Source of the DNA: Paenibacillus sp. JZ16
Lineage (GTDB): Bacteria > Bacillota > Bacilli > Paenibacillales > Paenibacillaceae
Length of the DNA stretch: 64,000 nt
Direction of reading: 5' to 3'
Assembly (NCBI RefSeq): GCF_015326965.1
Contig: NZ_CP017659.1
Coordinates: 2,232,001 to 2,296,000 of the forward strand
Under the pieces are notes generated by a model. The model made no database searches, had not been told where the DNA came from, and saw only the letters and a program-made list of their open reading frames with translations. The first letter of the stretch is position 1; each line of letters opens with the position of its first letter. This document shows positions 1 through 7,976 of this stretch, piece by piece. A program made the translations under genes and the position numbers.

Positions 1-410
1 AACTCGCCGATGGCAGGTTTGATGATGTTTCCGTCGAGATCAAGCAGATAATCGAATTTTTGGCTCTGCATGCTAAATCCGTTATCCTGGACACTATTCG
101 CAAGCGAATGCTCGCCTAATCGTATCCGCGCACCATCCATATTGAGAAATTCCATCACTTGAACGTCATCCACATTGTGATGCTGCTCCGCAAAAGCTGA
201 AAGCCGCGCAGAATCTATTTCACCGGAATGCATCTGCATAAAATGCGGGGTTTTGGCTTGTATCATCAATGTGTTCAGCGCACCCGTGAGATTGACGACG
301 AGGATCGCCGCAAGCGAAACAAGCATAGCCGCCGCAGCGACAAATATCATGGTCGTTAGCGTAATGGCCTTGCTTTTTAAAAGATCATTGCGGATTATTC
401 TGGAGTACAT
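1..410 (-). CDS. ABC transporter permease, FtsX-like (N-terminal part, cut by window edge)
   Basis: The reading frame opens at ATG 408-410 and runs off the window start, giving 136 complete N-terminal residues. The protein begins MYSRIIRNDLLKSKAIT, followed by a strong membrane helix at about residues 17-42 and an extracytoplasmic region (HFMQMHSGEIDSARLS onward). This is the layout of MacB/FtsX-type permeases used in drug or peptide export. The RBS (agaggtg) sits 7 nt upstream. The start lies inside the preceding small ORF (26-bp overlap), which itself overlaps tetR, so the three genes look translationally coupled. The matching ATPase is expected beyond the window. The family call is an inference from N-terminal architecture, because the diagnostic C-terminal domain is not visible. 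Confidence 0.72.
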   Translation of the reverse strand, partial: MYSRIIRNDLLKSKAITLTTMIFVAAAAMLVSLAAILVVNLTGALNTLMIQAKTPHFMQMHSGEIDSARLSAFAEQHHNVDDVQVMEFLNMDGARIRLGEHSLANSVQDNGFSMQSQKFDYLLDLDGNIIKPAIGE

Positions 411-561
411 AAAACACCTCTGCTTTCACGCATTTTAACCGCCTTAACTTATACAGAATGACCGAAGTCTCACATAACAGCATCCCGGCGATAATCATGA
501 GAAATGCCATCCCTCTGCCGAGGCCCGCCGATGATATTCCCCACACTATCCGTTTATTCAT
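385..561 (-). CDS. Small single-helix membrane protein between tetR and the permease
   Basis: This is a 58-residue ORF starting at ATG 559-561, overlapping the end of tetR by 8 bp and the permease start by 26 bp. A purine-rich ggaggag lies 12 nt upstream, inside the last codons of tetR. The product has a hydrophobic stretch near residues 17-37 and a basic C-terminal half (LYKLRRLKCVKAE). No family is recognised. Overlap on both sides suggests co-translation with the exporter genes, perhaps as an accessory subunit, but it could also be a non-functional coupling ORF. Confidence 0.4.
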   Translation of the reverse strand: MNKRIVWGISSAGLGRGMAFLMIIAGMLLCETSVILYKLRRLKCVKAEVFYVLQNNPQ

Positions 562-1201
562 GCCTGCTTTCGTCTCCTCCACCAAACATCTGCATGACGT
601 CCATAAGACTCCCGCTTGCCGCACCGAGCAGCCTTTCTACGTTGCAAACAAAGGCCAGCATTCGTGTGCCTCGCTCTTCATTCGTCAAGGTAATCATATC
701 ATCATCAAAAACGGTATTCGCATAGATCACAACCATTTCCATGCATTCATACGGAAACGGCGTGCTGAACATCCCCTGCTCAATGCCTTCGCGGATGATT
801 CCCGTCAGGATCAGCGGAACTCGGTTGATGATGACCTTTTGTATTTTTTGGTGCATAAGCGCGTTCTGCGGCTTGTGAATATGCTCCATAATCTCCTTGC
901 TGCTTCCTCCGCTTAAGTTCAGAGCCATAACAACGCGAATCACGCGCTCGACTACGGGTATCGTCTTGTCTGCGGCAATGACCTGCGCTGCATCTAGAAG
1001 ACCGTCACTATACCGATCAATCAGCGCATCCATAATATCCTCCTTCGACTTGAAGTGATGATACAAGGTTCCCCGCGCAATGCCGACCTTTTCAAGAATA
1101 TCGTTTGTACTTGTGCCGTCAAAGCCCTTCTGAGCAAACAGCTCATCCGCTGCATCAAGGATCTCATTCCTGCGTTCCTCCGCTTTTTTTACAACTCTCA
1201 T
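554..1201 (-). CDS. TetR/AcrR-family transcriptional repressor
   Basis: The product is 215 residues, usual for the family. The N-terminal helix-turn-helix is plain: a first helix starting EILDAADELFAQKGFDGTS, then DILEKVGIARGTLYHHFKSK, the classic TetR recognition helix with LYHHFKSKE. The remaining roughly 150 residues form the ligand-binding and dimerisation part, for which no ligand can be read. It is the first gene of a three-gene unit leading into an ABC permease, so it probably represses its own operon and is released by a substrate of the exporter. The start has a strong purine-rich RBS (gagggggg). Upstream lie a good sigma-A promoter and two palindromes. Confidence 0.9.
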   Translation of the reverse strand: MRVVKKAEERRNEILDAADELFAQKGFDGTSTNDILEKVGIARGTLYHHFKSKEDIMDALIDRYSDGLLDAAQVIAADKTIPVVERVIRVVMALNLSGGSSKEIMEHIHKPQNALMHQKIQKVIINRVPLILTGIIREGIEQGMFSTPFPYECMEMVVIYANTVFDDDMITLTNEERGTRMLAFVCNVERLLGAASGSLMDVMQMFGGGDESRHE

Positions 1202-1223
1202 GGTTACACCCCCCTCACTACAG

Positions 1224-1271
1224 ACCGACTGCCTGTCGGTAATAGAATAACAGATTTCCTGTTATTGTCAA
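1224..1271 (-). promoter_or_regulatory. tetR promoter with two palindromic operators
   Basis: Read on the minus strand there is TTGACA (1266-1271), a 16-bp spacer and TATTCT (1244-1249). A perfect 8-5-8 palindrome, aataacag/ctgttatt (1246-1253 and 1259-1266), fills the spacer and core promoter. A second perfect 6-5-6 palindrome, accgac/gtcggt (1224-1229 and 1235-1240), lies just downstream at the expected transcription start. The ACCGAC/GTCGGT type is common among TetR-family operators. The arrangement suggests autorepression. Which palindrome TetR binds is not decided by sequence alone. Confidence 0.7.
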
Positions 1272-1306
1272 GATGTTTTTAAGTGAATCTAGGCGGGGGG
1301 GCCCCC

Positions 1307-1861
1307 TCACCTATTCTCTGAAACATATTCATCCCTTAAAAGGCCATAATACACAAGGTCTTCGTATTGATCCCATTTTCGAACATGCTGTCTTAATCGT
1401 CCTTCGTATTTCATTCCTAACTTTTCCATGACTTTACCCGATGCAGGGTTCTTACCCAGATAACGGGCAAATATGCGGTGTAATTTCATTTCGTCAAACG
1501 CATACCTAACGATACCTCTTGCCGCTTCCGTACAATATCCATTGTTCTTATACGGTCTCCCAATCCAATATGCAAGTTCACCATGATCAAACTTACGAGT
1601 ACATCCAATACATATTGCGCCTATTACATATTGTTCTTCTTTATGTACAATGGCCAGTTCCAGTGATCGGTCTTCATGAAAGTTATGAGCATGTGTTTCA
1701 ATCCATTGTTCTGCCATCCCATCCTCATACGGATGCGGGATATACAATGTTGTTTCCGCAATATAGGGATCCCCTGCTAATTGTTGAACGACTTTGGCAT
1801 CTTCTATACCGAAAGGCCGTAATATCAATCTTTCCAATGGAATGGTCGGCAGTTTCTTCAT
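1307..1861 (-). CDS. GNAT N-acetyltransferase, RimJ/RimL type
   Basis: The product is 184 residues with the order typical of RimJ/RimL-type acetyltransferases: an N-terminal LERLILRPFGIEDAKVVQQL, a central acceptor region, the acetyl-CoA segment around AYWIGRPYKNNGYCTEAARG, and ASGKVMEKLGMKYEGRLRQH near the end. Such enzymes transfer acetyl groups from acetyl-CoA to protein N-termini or small molecules, and the substrate here is unknown. The start codon overlaps the kinase stop by 4 bp (ATGA type), so it is the third gene of a response regulator-kinase-acetyltransferase unit. An unusual G7C5 tract (about 1294-1306) follows the stop. Confidence 0.85.
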   Translation of the reverse strand: MKKLPTIPLERLILRPFGIEDAKVVQQLAGDPYIAETTLYIPHPYEDGMAEQWIETHAHNFHEDRSLELAIVHKEEQYVIGAICIGCTRKFDHGELAYWIGRPYKNNGYCTEAARGIVRYAFDEMKLHRIFARYLGKNPASGKVMEKLGMKYEGRLRQHVRKWDQYEDLVYYGLLRDEYVSENR

Positions 1862-2967
1862 ATTGGTCTCCCTCCTTGTTTTGGCAATCGAATCGTGAAC
1901 GTAGTGCCTTGTGAAGGCTCACTTTCTACATTGATTGCACCGTCATGGGCCTGAACCAGCTTGTAGACAATCGCCATTCCGAGTCCCGTGCCATCTGATG
2001 AAGATTCCGTGGTGGTGCCCCGGTAATATTGCTGGAATAGATGTTCCAACATATGAGCCGGCATACCTACGCCGTTGTCCATGATGCGGATCGCAGCATG
2101 CTCTCCTTCGTCCGTAATCTGTACATAAATATCCGTATGTTCAGGATTGTGGAGGATGGAGTTCATCATCATATTTTGCAGGATGCGCTGCATGAATTTC
2201 GAATCAAAATCAACCTGGATGGCAGGCGAATCCGCTTGAAAATGCAAATGATAGCTGCTCGCTTGCGGATTGTTGCTAATATCGGCAACCACCCGTTTAG
2301 TAAATTCGACGATATCTTGATTCGTCTTCTGTAACGGCAAAGCGCCGTCGGCGCGATTGAGCTGTGTGACGAGGCTTAAATCTTGAATCAACTCTTCCAT
2401 ATGCTTTCCCTTGTCGTCCATTTCCCGGATGAAAGAAATCGCCTCTTCCTTCGACCATTCGTACTGGTCATTCAATAAGAGGGCCGAGTAGCCTTTGATA
2501 TAGGTTAAAGGTGTTTTCAAATCATGAGAGATCCCCGCAATCCATTCCTGCTTGGCTTCTTCGATTTGGGTTCGCTCGACTTCGTTCGCTTGCAAAATAC
2601 TGCCCAAGGAATGAAGATGCTCAAGCACCTCCTGATACAGGCGGAACCGCATGCGAAGCTTCCCTTTTCGGGTATATATTTTGGACAAATTGGCTGGCTG
2701 CTTGTAATTGTCCTGCGAGAGTCGATGAATCCACGCCATGATGAAGCCGATCGGGCCGCCAAAATACCATCCAAACAAGACGATGCACAGCAACGTGCTG
2801 ATACCAAAGACCCATCCTACAACGAGCCCTTCCTCATCCATACTGACATGGATATCGAGTAAGGGGAGAAAGCCTTCAATCATAATAACGACGAGCAAGC
2901 CCGTCCCAAGCATCCATAAGATAAGCCCTAATGCTAAATGGATCGTAAATCGAGTCTTTATTCGCAT
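1858..2967 (-). CDS. Sensor histidine kinase
   Basis: The product is 369 residues. Two membrane helices (about 10-31 and 48-70) are separated by only about 16 residues, so there is no real extracellular sensor domain; this resembles intramembrane-sensing kinases that monitor antibiotics through a partner transporter. The phosphorylation motif ISHDLKTPLTYIKGY puts the active histidine at residue 148. The N box (NSILHNPEH), DNGVGMP and GTGLGMAIVYKLV of the ATPase domain follow. It overlaps the response regulator by 10 bp and the acetyltransferase by 4 bp. It likely phosphorylates the neighbouring regulator to control the divergent ABC transporter. Confidence 0.9.
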   Translation of the reverse strand: MRIKTRFTIHLALGLILWMLGTGLLVVIMIEGFLPLLDIHVSMDEEGLVVGWVFGISTLLCIVLFGWYFGGPIGFIMAWIHRLSQDNYKQPANLSKIYTRKGKLRMRFRLYQEVLEHLHSLGSILQANEVERTQIEEAKQEWIAGISHDLKTPLTYIKGYSALLLNDQYEWSKEEAISFIREMDDKGKHMEELIQDLSLVTQLNRADGALPLQKTNQDIVEFTKRVVADISNNPQASSYHLHFQADSPAIQVDFDSKFMQRILQNMMMNSILHNPEHTDIYVQITDEGEHAAIRIMDNGVGMPAHMLEHLFQQYYRGTTTESSSDGTGLGMAIVYKLVQAHDGAINVESEPSQGTTFTIRLPKQGGRPI

Positions 2968-3677
2968 GACAGTGCCTCATTCGGGGGAATGAATTTATAA
3001 CCGATTCCGCGCAAATTCACGATGATTTTTGGTTTTCGGGTATCATCGCCGAGTTTTTTTCGCAGCTTGGAGATATGGATCGTGACCGTTTTTTCTTCCC
3101 CGTACACATCATTTCCCCATACCAATTCGTAGAGCTGCGCCGTCGTGAAGATATGATTCGGATGTTTACAAAAGAAATGCAGCAGCTCCAGCTCCTTCGC
3201 CGTGCATTCTACAGATTGACCCTGCACGGTTAACGTTGCCGATTCAGGATGAAAAGAGAAGTACCCGTAATCGTACGCCGTGTTTTGTTGATGTGCATTC
3301 TCCGTAAGCCTTTGCCGGCGAAGGATCGCCTTGATTCGGGCAATGACCTCCATCGGATTAAACGGCTTGGTAATATAATCGTCTCCGCCGATCCCTAAAC
3401 CTGTTAATTTGTCGAAGTCGGTGGAACGCGCGCTAATAAAAATAATCGGTGCATTCGTATGTCTACGGATCTCCGTACAGAGCTCAAAACCGCTTAGATC
3501 CGGGAGCATAATATCGAGCAATATCATATCATATGCCTTTTCTTTGATGCGCTGCAGCGCGCCTTTGCCCGATGATACGGTATCGATATTCGTGAAGTTC
3601 TCTTTCCGAAGCGTGATCTCCAATAACTTCAAAATACCGATTTCATCATCAACAGCTAGTATGGTTGCAGATTCCAT
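2958..3677 (-). CDS. OmpR-family response regulator
   Basis: The product is 239 residues. The receiver domain (1-120) has the acidic pair at residues 10-11, the phospho-acceptor Asp55 in ILLDIMLPDLSGFEL and the conserved lysine in YITKPFNP. A winged-helix DNA-binding domain with TVTIHISKLRKKLGDD and RGIGYKF makes up the C-terminal part. The start has RBS gaggag at normal spacing. The gene is divergent from a BcrA-type ABC transporter, and the 178-bp intergenic region holds a tandem 24-bp repeat, a good candidate for the binding site. Regulating both directions is inferred from this arrangement. Confidence 0.92.
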   Translation of the reverse strand: MESATILAVDDEIGILKLLEITLRKENFTNIDTVSSGKGALQRIKEKAYDMILLDIMLPDLSGFELCTEIRRHTNAPIIFISARSTDFDKLTGLGIGGDDYITKPFNPMEVIARIKAILRRQRLTENAHQQNTAYDYGYFSFHPESATLTVQGQSVECTAKELELLHFFCKHPNHIFTTAQLYELVWGNDVYGEEKTVTIHISKLRKKLGDDTRKPKIIVNLRGIGYKFIPPNEALSCE

Positions 3678-3726
3678 TGCGATTTTCTCCTCACTTTAAA
3701 CTTATCCTGCGAATTCATTTTCTATC

Positions 3727-3775
3727 TTACTCTATTTAAAAGGTTACGAGATTACTCTATGTAAAATGTTACGAG
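3727..3775. promoter_or_regulatory. Tandem 24-bp direct repeat in the divergent TCS/ABC intergenic region
   Basis: Two copies of a 24-bp sequence (ttactctat, then taaaa, then gttacgag) lie at 3727-3750 and 3752-3775 with two mismatches and a 25-bp period. The second copy contains gtaa-aatg-ttac, an inverted repeat with a 4-bp spacer. OmpR-type regulators commonly bind such repeats, so this may be the site by which the adjacent regulator controls the ABC transporter operon and perhaps itself. No confident -35/-10 pair was assigned. Confidence 0.5.
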
Positions 3776-3855
3776 TTTTTTCCACAGTGTTTACTTTATT
3801 TTTACTTTCATTCCCTAAGCTTAGTGTAGCACATCATTAAGGGAGGAAATCACAA

Positions 3856-4587
3856 GTGAACGCCGCCATTCAAATCAATGAAGTAAGCAAGGCATTCAAG
3901 GGCACAGAAACCATTACCAACGTCAATATGAGTATCAGCAGAGGAGAAATTTACGGGTTTTTAGGTCCGAATGGGGCCGGTAAAACAACCATTATGAAAA
4001 TGATCTTAAATCTGGTAAAACCGTCTTCCGGTAATATCCAAGTATTCGATCAGCTGGTTCTGCCAACATCGGTTGAATACTTAAAAAGAATTGGCAGCAT
4101 CATTGAATATCCCGTGTTTTACGACAGGCTGACAGCAGAGGCTAATTTGGCGCTTCATTGTAGATATATGGACTATCGCGATATGTCCGCGATCAAGGAA
4201 GCGCTTGAGATCGTAGGTCTTCAGGGTGTGGGGAAGAAAAAAATCCATGAATTCTCTTTAGGAATGAAGCAGCGGTTAGGGATTGCGCGCGCGATTGTTA
4301 CGAAACCCGACATTCTCATTCTGGATGAACCCATCAATGGGCTTGACCCAATCGGGATTAAGGAAATGCGGGAGCTTTTCTTGCATTTAAAGGAGAACTA
4401 CGGAACGACCATTTTAATTTCGAGTCATATCGTATCCGAAATCGAATCGGTTGCCGATACGATTGGCATTATTCATCAGGGAAAACTATTAGAGGAAGTC
4501 AAGATGGAGGACATCCGAAGACAATATGCCGGATCGTTAGAAGAGTACTTCATCCATCTCATTCATGGAGGCAAACGATATGCTTAA
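3856..4587 (+). CDS. ABC transporter ATP-binding protein, BcrA-like
   Basis: The product is 243 residues from GTG 3856, with RBS gggagg 10 nt upstream. Walker A is GPNGAGKTT (about residues 37-45), the signature region is FSLGMKQRLGIARAI, Walker B is ILILDEPINGLDP and the switch histidine lies in ILISSHIVSE. The LGMKQRLGIA form of the signature is characteristic of the bacitracin/lantibiotic-immunity ATPases (BcrA, LanF). With the following six-helix permease it should form a peptide-antibiotic export or detoxification pump. The divergent two-component system supports antibiotic-induced expression. Confidence 0.9.
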   Translation: MNAAIQINEVSKAFKGTETITNVNMSISRGEIYGFLGPNGAGKTTIMKMILNLVKPSSGNIQVFDQLVLPTSVEYLKRIGSIIEYPVFYDRLTAEANLALHCRYMDYRDMSAIKEALEIVGLQGVGKKKIHEFSLGMKQRLGIARAIVTKPDILILDEPINGLDPIGIKEMRELFLHLKENYGTTILISSHIVSEIESVADTIGIIHQGKLLEEVKMEDIRRQYAGSLEEYFIHLIHGGKRYA

Positions 4588-5278
4588 ACTCATACAGCTT
4601 GAATGGCAAAAAAGTAACATAACCCGTTATTTTAGAGGATTAGCCGTTTGTATTGTAGTAATTTTCGCCGCCGTTACATTGATGGCGCTGGGCTCTCAGA
4701 GTGAGAACGAACCCATGGATTATGCGGATTTCATGTCTTTATCGGATATTTTGATTAGAATTACGTATATCATTTTCTCAAGTGTGATTATGTCACGTTT
4801 GGTTATTGAAGAATACAAGAGCAGCATGATCCAAGTGTTATTCACCTACCCCCTGCAGCGAAAAAAAATCATGCAAGCCAAGCTATCGATTGTGTTTGGA
4901 TTTTGTTTGTTCAGCATCATCATCACTACGTTTATGATCAATCTATTAACATACTTCTTGAACCCGATAATAGGGTTGTTTGACGCACCGATTCGTATCG
5001 ATGACATGGTGGATGCTATTCCATCAACGTTGATCAACGCATTCATGATCGCCGGAATCAGCCTGATTCCTTTAACTATTGGTATGAGAAAAAAATCAAC
5101 GGCTTCCACGATAACCTCGGCTGTCATTATCGGCTTTGTGATTAACGCCACGGTGTCCGACGGGGGAAGTTCGACCAGTCTGTTTCAGTTTATCGCCATC
5201 CCGATTGCTCTCTGCCTGCTTGGCCTGATCCTTGGCTATCTTTCTTTTCATAAAGTGGATCGAACCGATGTAGCTTAA
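4580..5278 (+). CDS. ABC-2-type permease partner of the BcrA-like ATPase
   Basis: The chosen start is ATG 4580 because ggagg (4567-4571) lies 8 nt upstream; an in-frame ATG at 4565 has no such site. The gene overlaps the ATPase by 8 bp. The 232-residue product begins MLKLIQLEWQKSNITRYF and has about six hydrophobic segments, including IIFSSVIMSRLVIEEYKSS, where the 'EEY' loop is typical of ABC-2 permeases of the LanE/BcrB sort, followed by a motif region with YPLQRKKIMQAK. It forms the membrane part of the transporter. The substrate is inferred, not shown. Confidence 0.85.
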   Translation: MLKLIQLEWQKSNITRYFRGLAVCIVVIFAAVTLMALGSQSENEPMDYADFMSLSDILIRITYIIFSSVIMSRLVIEEYKSSMIQVLFTYPLQRKKIMQAKLSIVFGFCLFSIIITTFMINLLTYFLNPIIGLFDAPIRIDDMVDAIPSTLINAFMIAGISLIPLTIGMRKKSTASTITSAVIIGFVINATVSDGGSSTSLFQFIAIPIALCLLGLILGYLSFHKVDRTDVA

Positions 5279-5309
5279 AAATTTCACTATATGATTGGAG
5301 GGCTTGAGC

Positions 5310-6176
5310 ATGAGAAAAATTATAACCACTTCGCTTGTTTTGCTTACCGTTGGCGGGTTAGCTATGGGCTGCCAAGGTGTAGGGAAATCAGGTTATCACC
5401 ATGAAGCATCCTTTGAGGCAAAACTCATTGAAGAATTTGAAATCAACAATGAATCCTGGGACATTGAATTCAAGCGTTCGGATTCCTCGAACATCACTAT
5501 CGCTTGCGATGGCAAGCGTCAGGACAACAAGAGCGACCCTGTAACGATTGACCAGGAAGGGAATAAAATTGTTGTTACCCAGAAAGACCAGGGTGGTACT
5601 ATGGCAGGGTTCACTTTTGGCAAAAAAGGAAAGATTTATATCTCAATTCCCGACCAAGAAGTCGATACGATTACATTGAATAATGATGCGGGTGACATCA
5701 AGATGAAGGATGTATCAGCTCTAAACATCGTCTTCAACAACCATTCGGGCTCTGAAACCATCGAAGGACTTTCAGCTGACAAGGGGGAATTTACATCCAA
5801 AGACGGAGAGCTCAAATTGAAAGACAGCTCGCTAAACGAATTAACCGTAACTTCTGGCAGCGGTGACAGCTATATTACAGGCGTGACCAGTCCCTTGATG
5901 AATATCGCATCAACAGCTGGGGAAGTATCCGTCAAAGAGATCGAAGAAGGAAAGCGACTGCGCGTAGAAACAGAATCCGGAGATATCGCCGTATCTTATA
6001 AAACGCCCCCTGCTTCGTTAAACCTTACCGCAGCCAGCGATTCATCGGATATAAGCATTGGTCTAGATGGCTTCAAAGAAACACAGTGCACGGAACAATC
6101 AGTGGCAGGCACGATTGGGGATGCAGCCCATGCATTGGAGCTTGTCAGCCGTTCCGGAACGATCGCTGTAAAATAA
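5310..6176 (+). CDS. DUF4097-type beta-repeat lipoprotein
   Basis: The chosen start is ATG 5310, with ggaggg 7 nt upstream; an upstream TTG at 5295 lacks a site. The 288-residue product has a lipoprotein signal with lipobox LAMGC, so Cys17 would be lipidated and the protein anchored outside the membrane. The rest is a run of short beta repeats (DIKMKDVSA, GSGDSYITGVTS, SGDIAVSYKTPP), the pattern of the DUF4097 putative adhesin family also seen in the LiaG/YvlB-type envelope-stress proteins. It follows the permease by 31 bp and is probably the third gene of that operon, perhaps shielding or sensing at the membrane surface. Confidence 0.8.
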   Translation: MRKIITTSLVLLTVGGLAMGCQGVGKSGYHHEASFEAKLIEEFEINNESWDIEFKRSDSSNITIACDGKRQDNKSDPVTIDQEGNKIVVTQKDQGGTMAGFTFGKKGKIYISIPDQEVDTITLNNDAGDIKMKDVSALNIVFNNHSGSETIEGLSADKGEFTSKDGELKLKDSSLNELTVTSGSGDSYITGVTSPLMNIASTAGEVSVKEIEEGKRLRVETESGDIAVSYKTPPASLNLTAASDSSDISIGLDGFKETQCTEQSVAGTIGDAAHALELVSRSGTIAVK

Positions 6177-6201
6177 AGGAATGCGAAAAAAACGAAACGG
6201 A

Positions 6202-6257
6202 CTATTGCCGGCAAGCCCGAGCACGAGAGATATCTCCTAAGAGCCGCACGGCAATAG
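6202..6257. repeat. Long-loop inverted repeat between convergent genes
   Basis: A perfect 9-bp inverted repeat (ctattgccg 6202-6210, cggcaatag 6249-6257) encloses a palindrome, gagatatctc. It sits between the convergent DUF4097 and NAT-like genes. Neither side has an immediate T-run (a T7 lies about 9 nt beyond it on the minus strand), so the terminator role is only possible. Confidence 0.3.
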
Positions 6258-6317
6258 CTGTTCATTCCTTTTGGTTGCCACACGTTCTTCCTAGACTAAA
6301 GTGATGAACGTCCGGCG

Positions 6318-7070
6318 CTAAGGATGCAAAGACTTTTTCGAGTAGACTTCCAATGCACGTATGACGACTTCTTCATGGATCCCGCTCATCGTATGTATTC
6401 GTTCTGCCCATTCCTCGATATCCTTCAGCTGAAGCTCCACTTTTCTGCCTTCCTTGGAACTTAGGTAGCTTTCATAATTATCGAATTCCCAATGGAGAAC
6501 CTGCTGATCCGTAAAAATCCGCTTTTCCACAAGCGGATCGCTGAACAGGCGCTGCGTTTTTTGCCCGGCGATGATCAATGCCTCATCGGATACGGGCGTC
6601 AAGTCGAATGCTTGGCTGCTTTCCTTTCCGTTTGGTCTTCTGTAGGTTACCAAGAGTCGATTCGAGCGAGTGTTTAGTCTGATAAGGGAACCTGGAAAAA
6701 AATCTTCCAAAAACTCTTCCGTATACGCTACATGATTTGGTTCTAACAAAATAGGCTCAATCCATTGATCTCCTAGATCGCAGAAATATTTGTTGCCTTC
6801 TTCATTAATTACGACCACAGCTACATGCAAATGTGCCGTTAGTACTCCATAACAGGGTCGTTTGTTCCGTCTGAATTCATCGATTAACCAAATCGCCAAA
6901 TCAAAACAATTGCCCGACATTCCATATAATGCGCGATGCTCTTTCATGACATCCGTTGTTCGTTGTTTGCATTCCGGGTCGATTAAGCTGTGCCAGGCTT
7001 TAGTTAAGGTCTCCATTGGAACATCGTTGAACTTCCTCCATACCTGCATGATATCTTCTGTTGCTCGCAT
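6318..7070 (-). CDS. Conserved protein with arylamine N-acetyltransferase/transglutaminase-like Cys-His-Asp core
   Basis: Start ATG 7070 is preferred because aaggagg lies just upstream and inside the longer GTG-started frame. The 250-residue product contains SGNCFDLAIWL, HLHVAVVV and YFCDLGDQWIEP in this order and at spacings resembling the Cys, His and Asp of the arylamine N-acetyltransferase/transglutaminase-like fold. This suggests an acyl-transfer or cysteine-hydrolase reaction. The canonical NAT motif RGGYCFE is not exact, so substrate and true family remain uncertain. It is the first of a long series of minus-strand single-function genes. Confidence 0.55.
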   Translation of the reverse strand: MRATEDIMQVWRKFNDVPMETLTKAWHSLIDPECKQRTTDVMKEHRALYGMSGNCFDLAIWLIDEFRRNKRPCYGVLTAHLHVAVVVINEEGNKYFCDLGDQWIEPILLEPNHVAYTEEFLEDFFPGSLIRLNTRSNRLLVTYRRPNGKESSQAFDLTPVSDEALIIAGQKTQRLFSDPLVEKRIFTDQQVLHWEFDNYESYLSSKEGRKVELQLKDIEEWAERIHTMSGIHEEVVIRALEVYSKKSLHP

Positions 7071-7171
7071 ATTCTTCCCTCCTTTCACAACCTTCTATCA
7101 TGTGTCACATTTCTGGCATCCCTTGCTACTTTTTCGAAAACAAATATGCTTTTTTTTCAAACCAATTAGGT

Positions 7172-7402
7172 TTATTCATCAAAGCTTTTTAAGATGCTAA
7201 CGCCAGATATAACGCATACTAAAAACAGTAACCCTAATCTTAACCAATCCATCAAAAGCCAGAAGTCTCCGCCACTCACAATGTCTGGGCTCAAGCCGTA
7301 TTCATCCACAAAAATACCCATATTCCAAAATAACTTTAACGAAATAAGCAGCGATAGCAAACTCAAGGAAAATACGAGGATGGATCGTATTCTTTTATTC
7401 AT
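7172..7402 (-). CDS. Small two-helix membrane protein
   Basis: The chosen start is ATG 7402, with aaggagag 9 nt upstream; it overlaps the DinB stop by 8 bp, so it is probably translated by coupling. The 76-residue product begins MNKRIRSILVFSLSLLSLL and has two clear hydrophobic segments with a short hydrophilic loop (VDEYGLSPDIVSGG). No family is recognised. It is likely an inner membrane protein co-expressed with the DinB-like enzyme. Confidence 0.6.
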   Translation of the reverse strand: MNKRIRSILVFSLSLLSLLISLKLFWNMGIFVDEYGLSPDIVSGGDFWLLMDWLRLGLLFLVCVISGVSILKSFDE

Positions 7403-7904
7403 GATCCATGCCTCTCCTTTGCTCAGCGTACCACTTTCTAAGCTGATTAATATGGGCTTGGTGGTAACGGTTATGGTCAGCCATATGCCATAATCCCCAC
7501 CGTATGGTGGCTTGCTTTTCATTTTCGTGACCAAATGCGACAATGTTATCCAGATCAGCATCCGTTAATTGCGTGCATGTTTCTTTCAGCATATTCAATA
7601 CAACTTCATATTTAGATATAAGCGTGTCCAAAGGCATCCCTGAAACCATTGGCAGCCTGTTATGTTCATCGATCATCGGGCCGTATTCGTCTGTTAATGA
7701 CTGGGGAAGCGTCTCCCCTTTAATCCTATAAACCCAATTCAGGTCGACGTACATGATGTGTTTTATTAATTGTGCGGCACTATTGAATTTGTTATCAGGG
7801 CCTTTGTAGTCTATTTCCTCTTGCGACATGCCCTCTGATATGGATTTTAGCCTTTGGCTGTTCTCTTTGACAGCGCCATATAACATTCCCACGATCGTTG
7901 ACAT
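7395..7904 (-). CDS. DinB-family protein
   Basis: Residues of a four-helix DinB/YfiT fold can be read: SAAQLIKHIMYVDLNW with the first metal-ligand histidine, and WHMADHNRYHQAHINQL with the H-x3-H pair near the end. The family (DinB, mycothiol/bacillithiol-dependent transferases) is metal dependent and often transfers thiols onto electrophilic toxins; the exact role here is unknown. Length from ATG 7904 is 169 residues. An upstream in-frame ATG at 7934 is possible but has a weaker RBS. A small membrane protein overlaps its end. Confidence 0.75.
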   Translation of the reverse strand: MSTIVGMLYGAVKENSQRLKSISEGMSQEEIDYKGPDNKFNSAAQLIKHIMYVDLNWVYRIKGETLPQSLTDEYGPMIDEHNRLPMVSGMPLDTLISKYEVVLNMLKETCTQLTDADLDNIVAFGHENEKQATIRWGLWHMADHNRYHQAHINQLRKWYAEQRRGMDHE

Positions 7905-7976
7905 ATTCTCCTCGCCTTGCAAATCGTATAACATCCTAGCACAACCTCTCTTGTAAAAATAAATAGCATCCCAGCC

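Noticed and set aside
1294..1306. G7C5 palindrome as terminator of the acetyltransferase gene
   Set aside because: A stem with no loop and no following T-run does not fit; it is probably just an unusual GC tract, perhaps error-prone to sequence.
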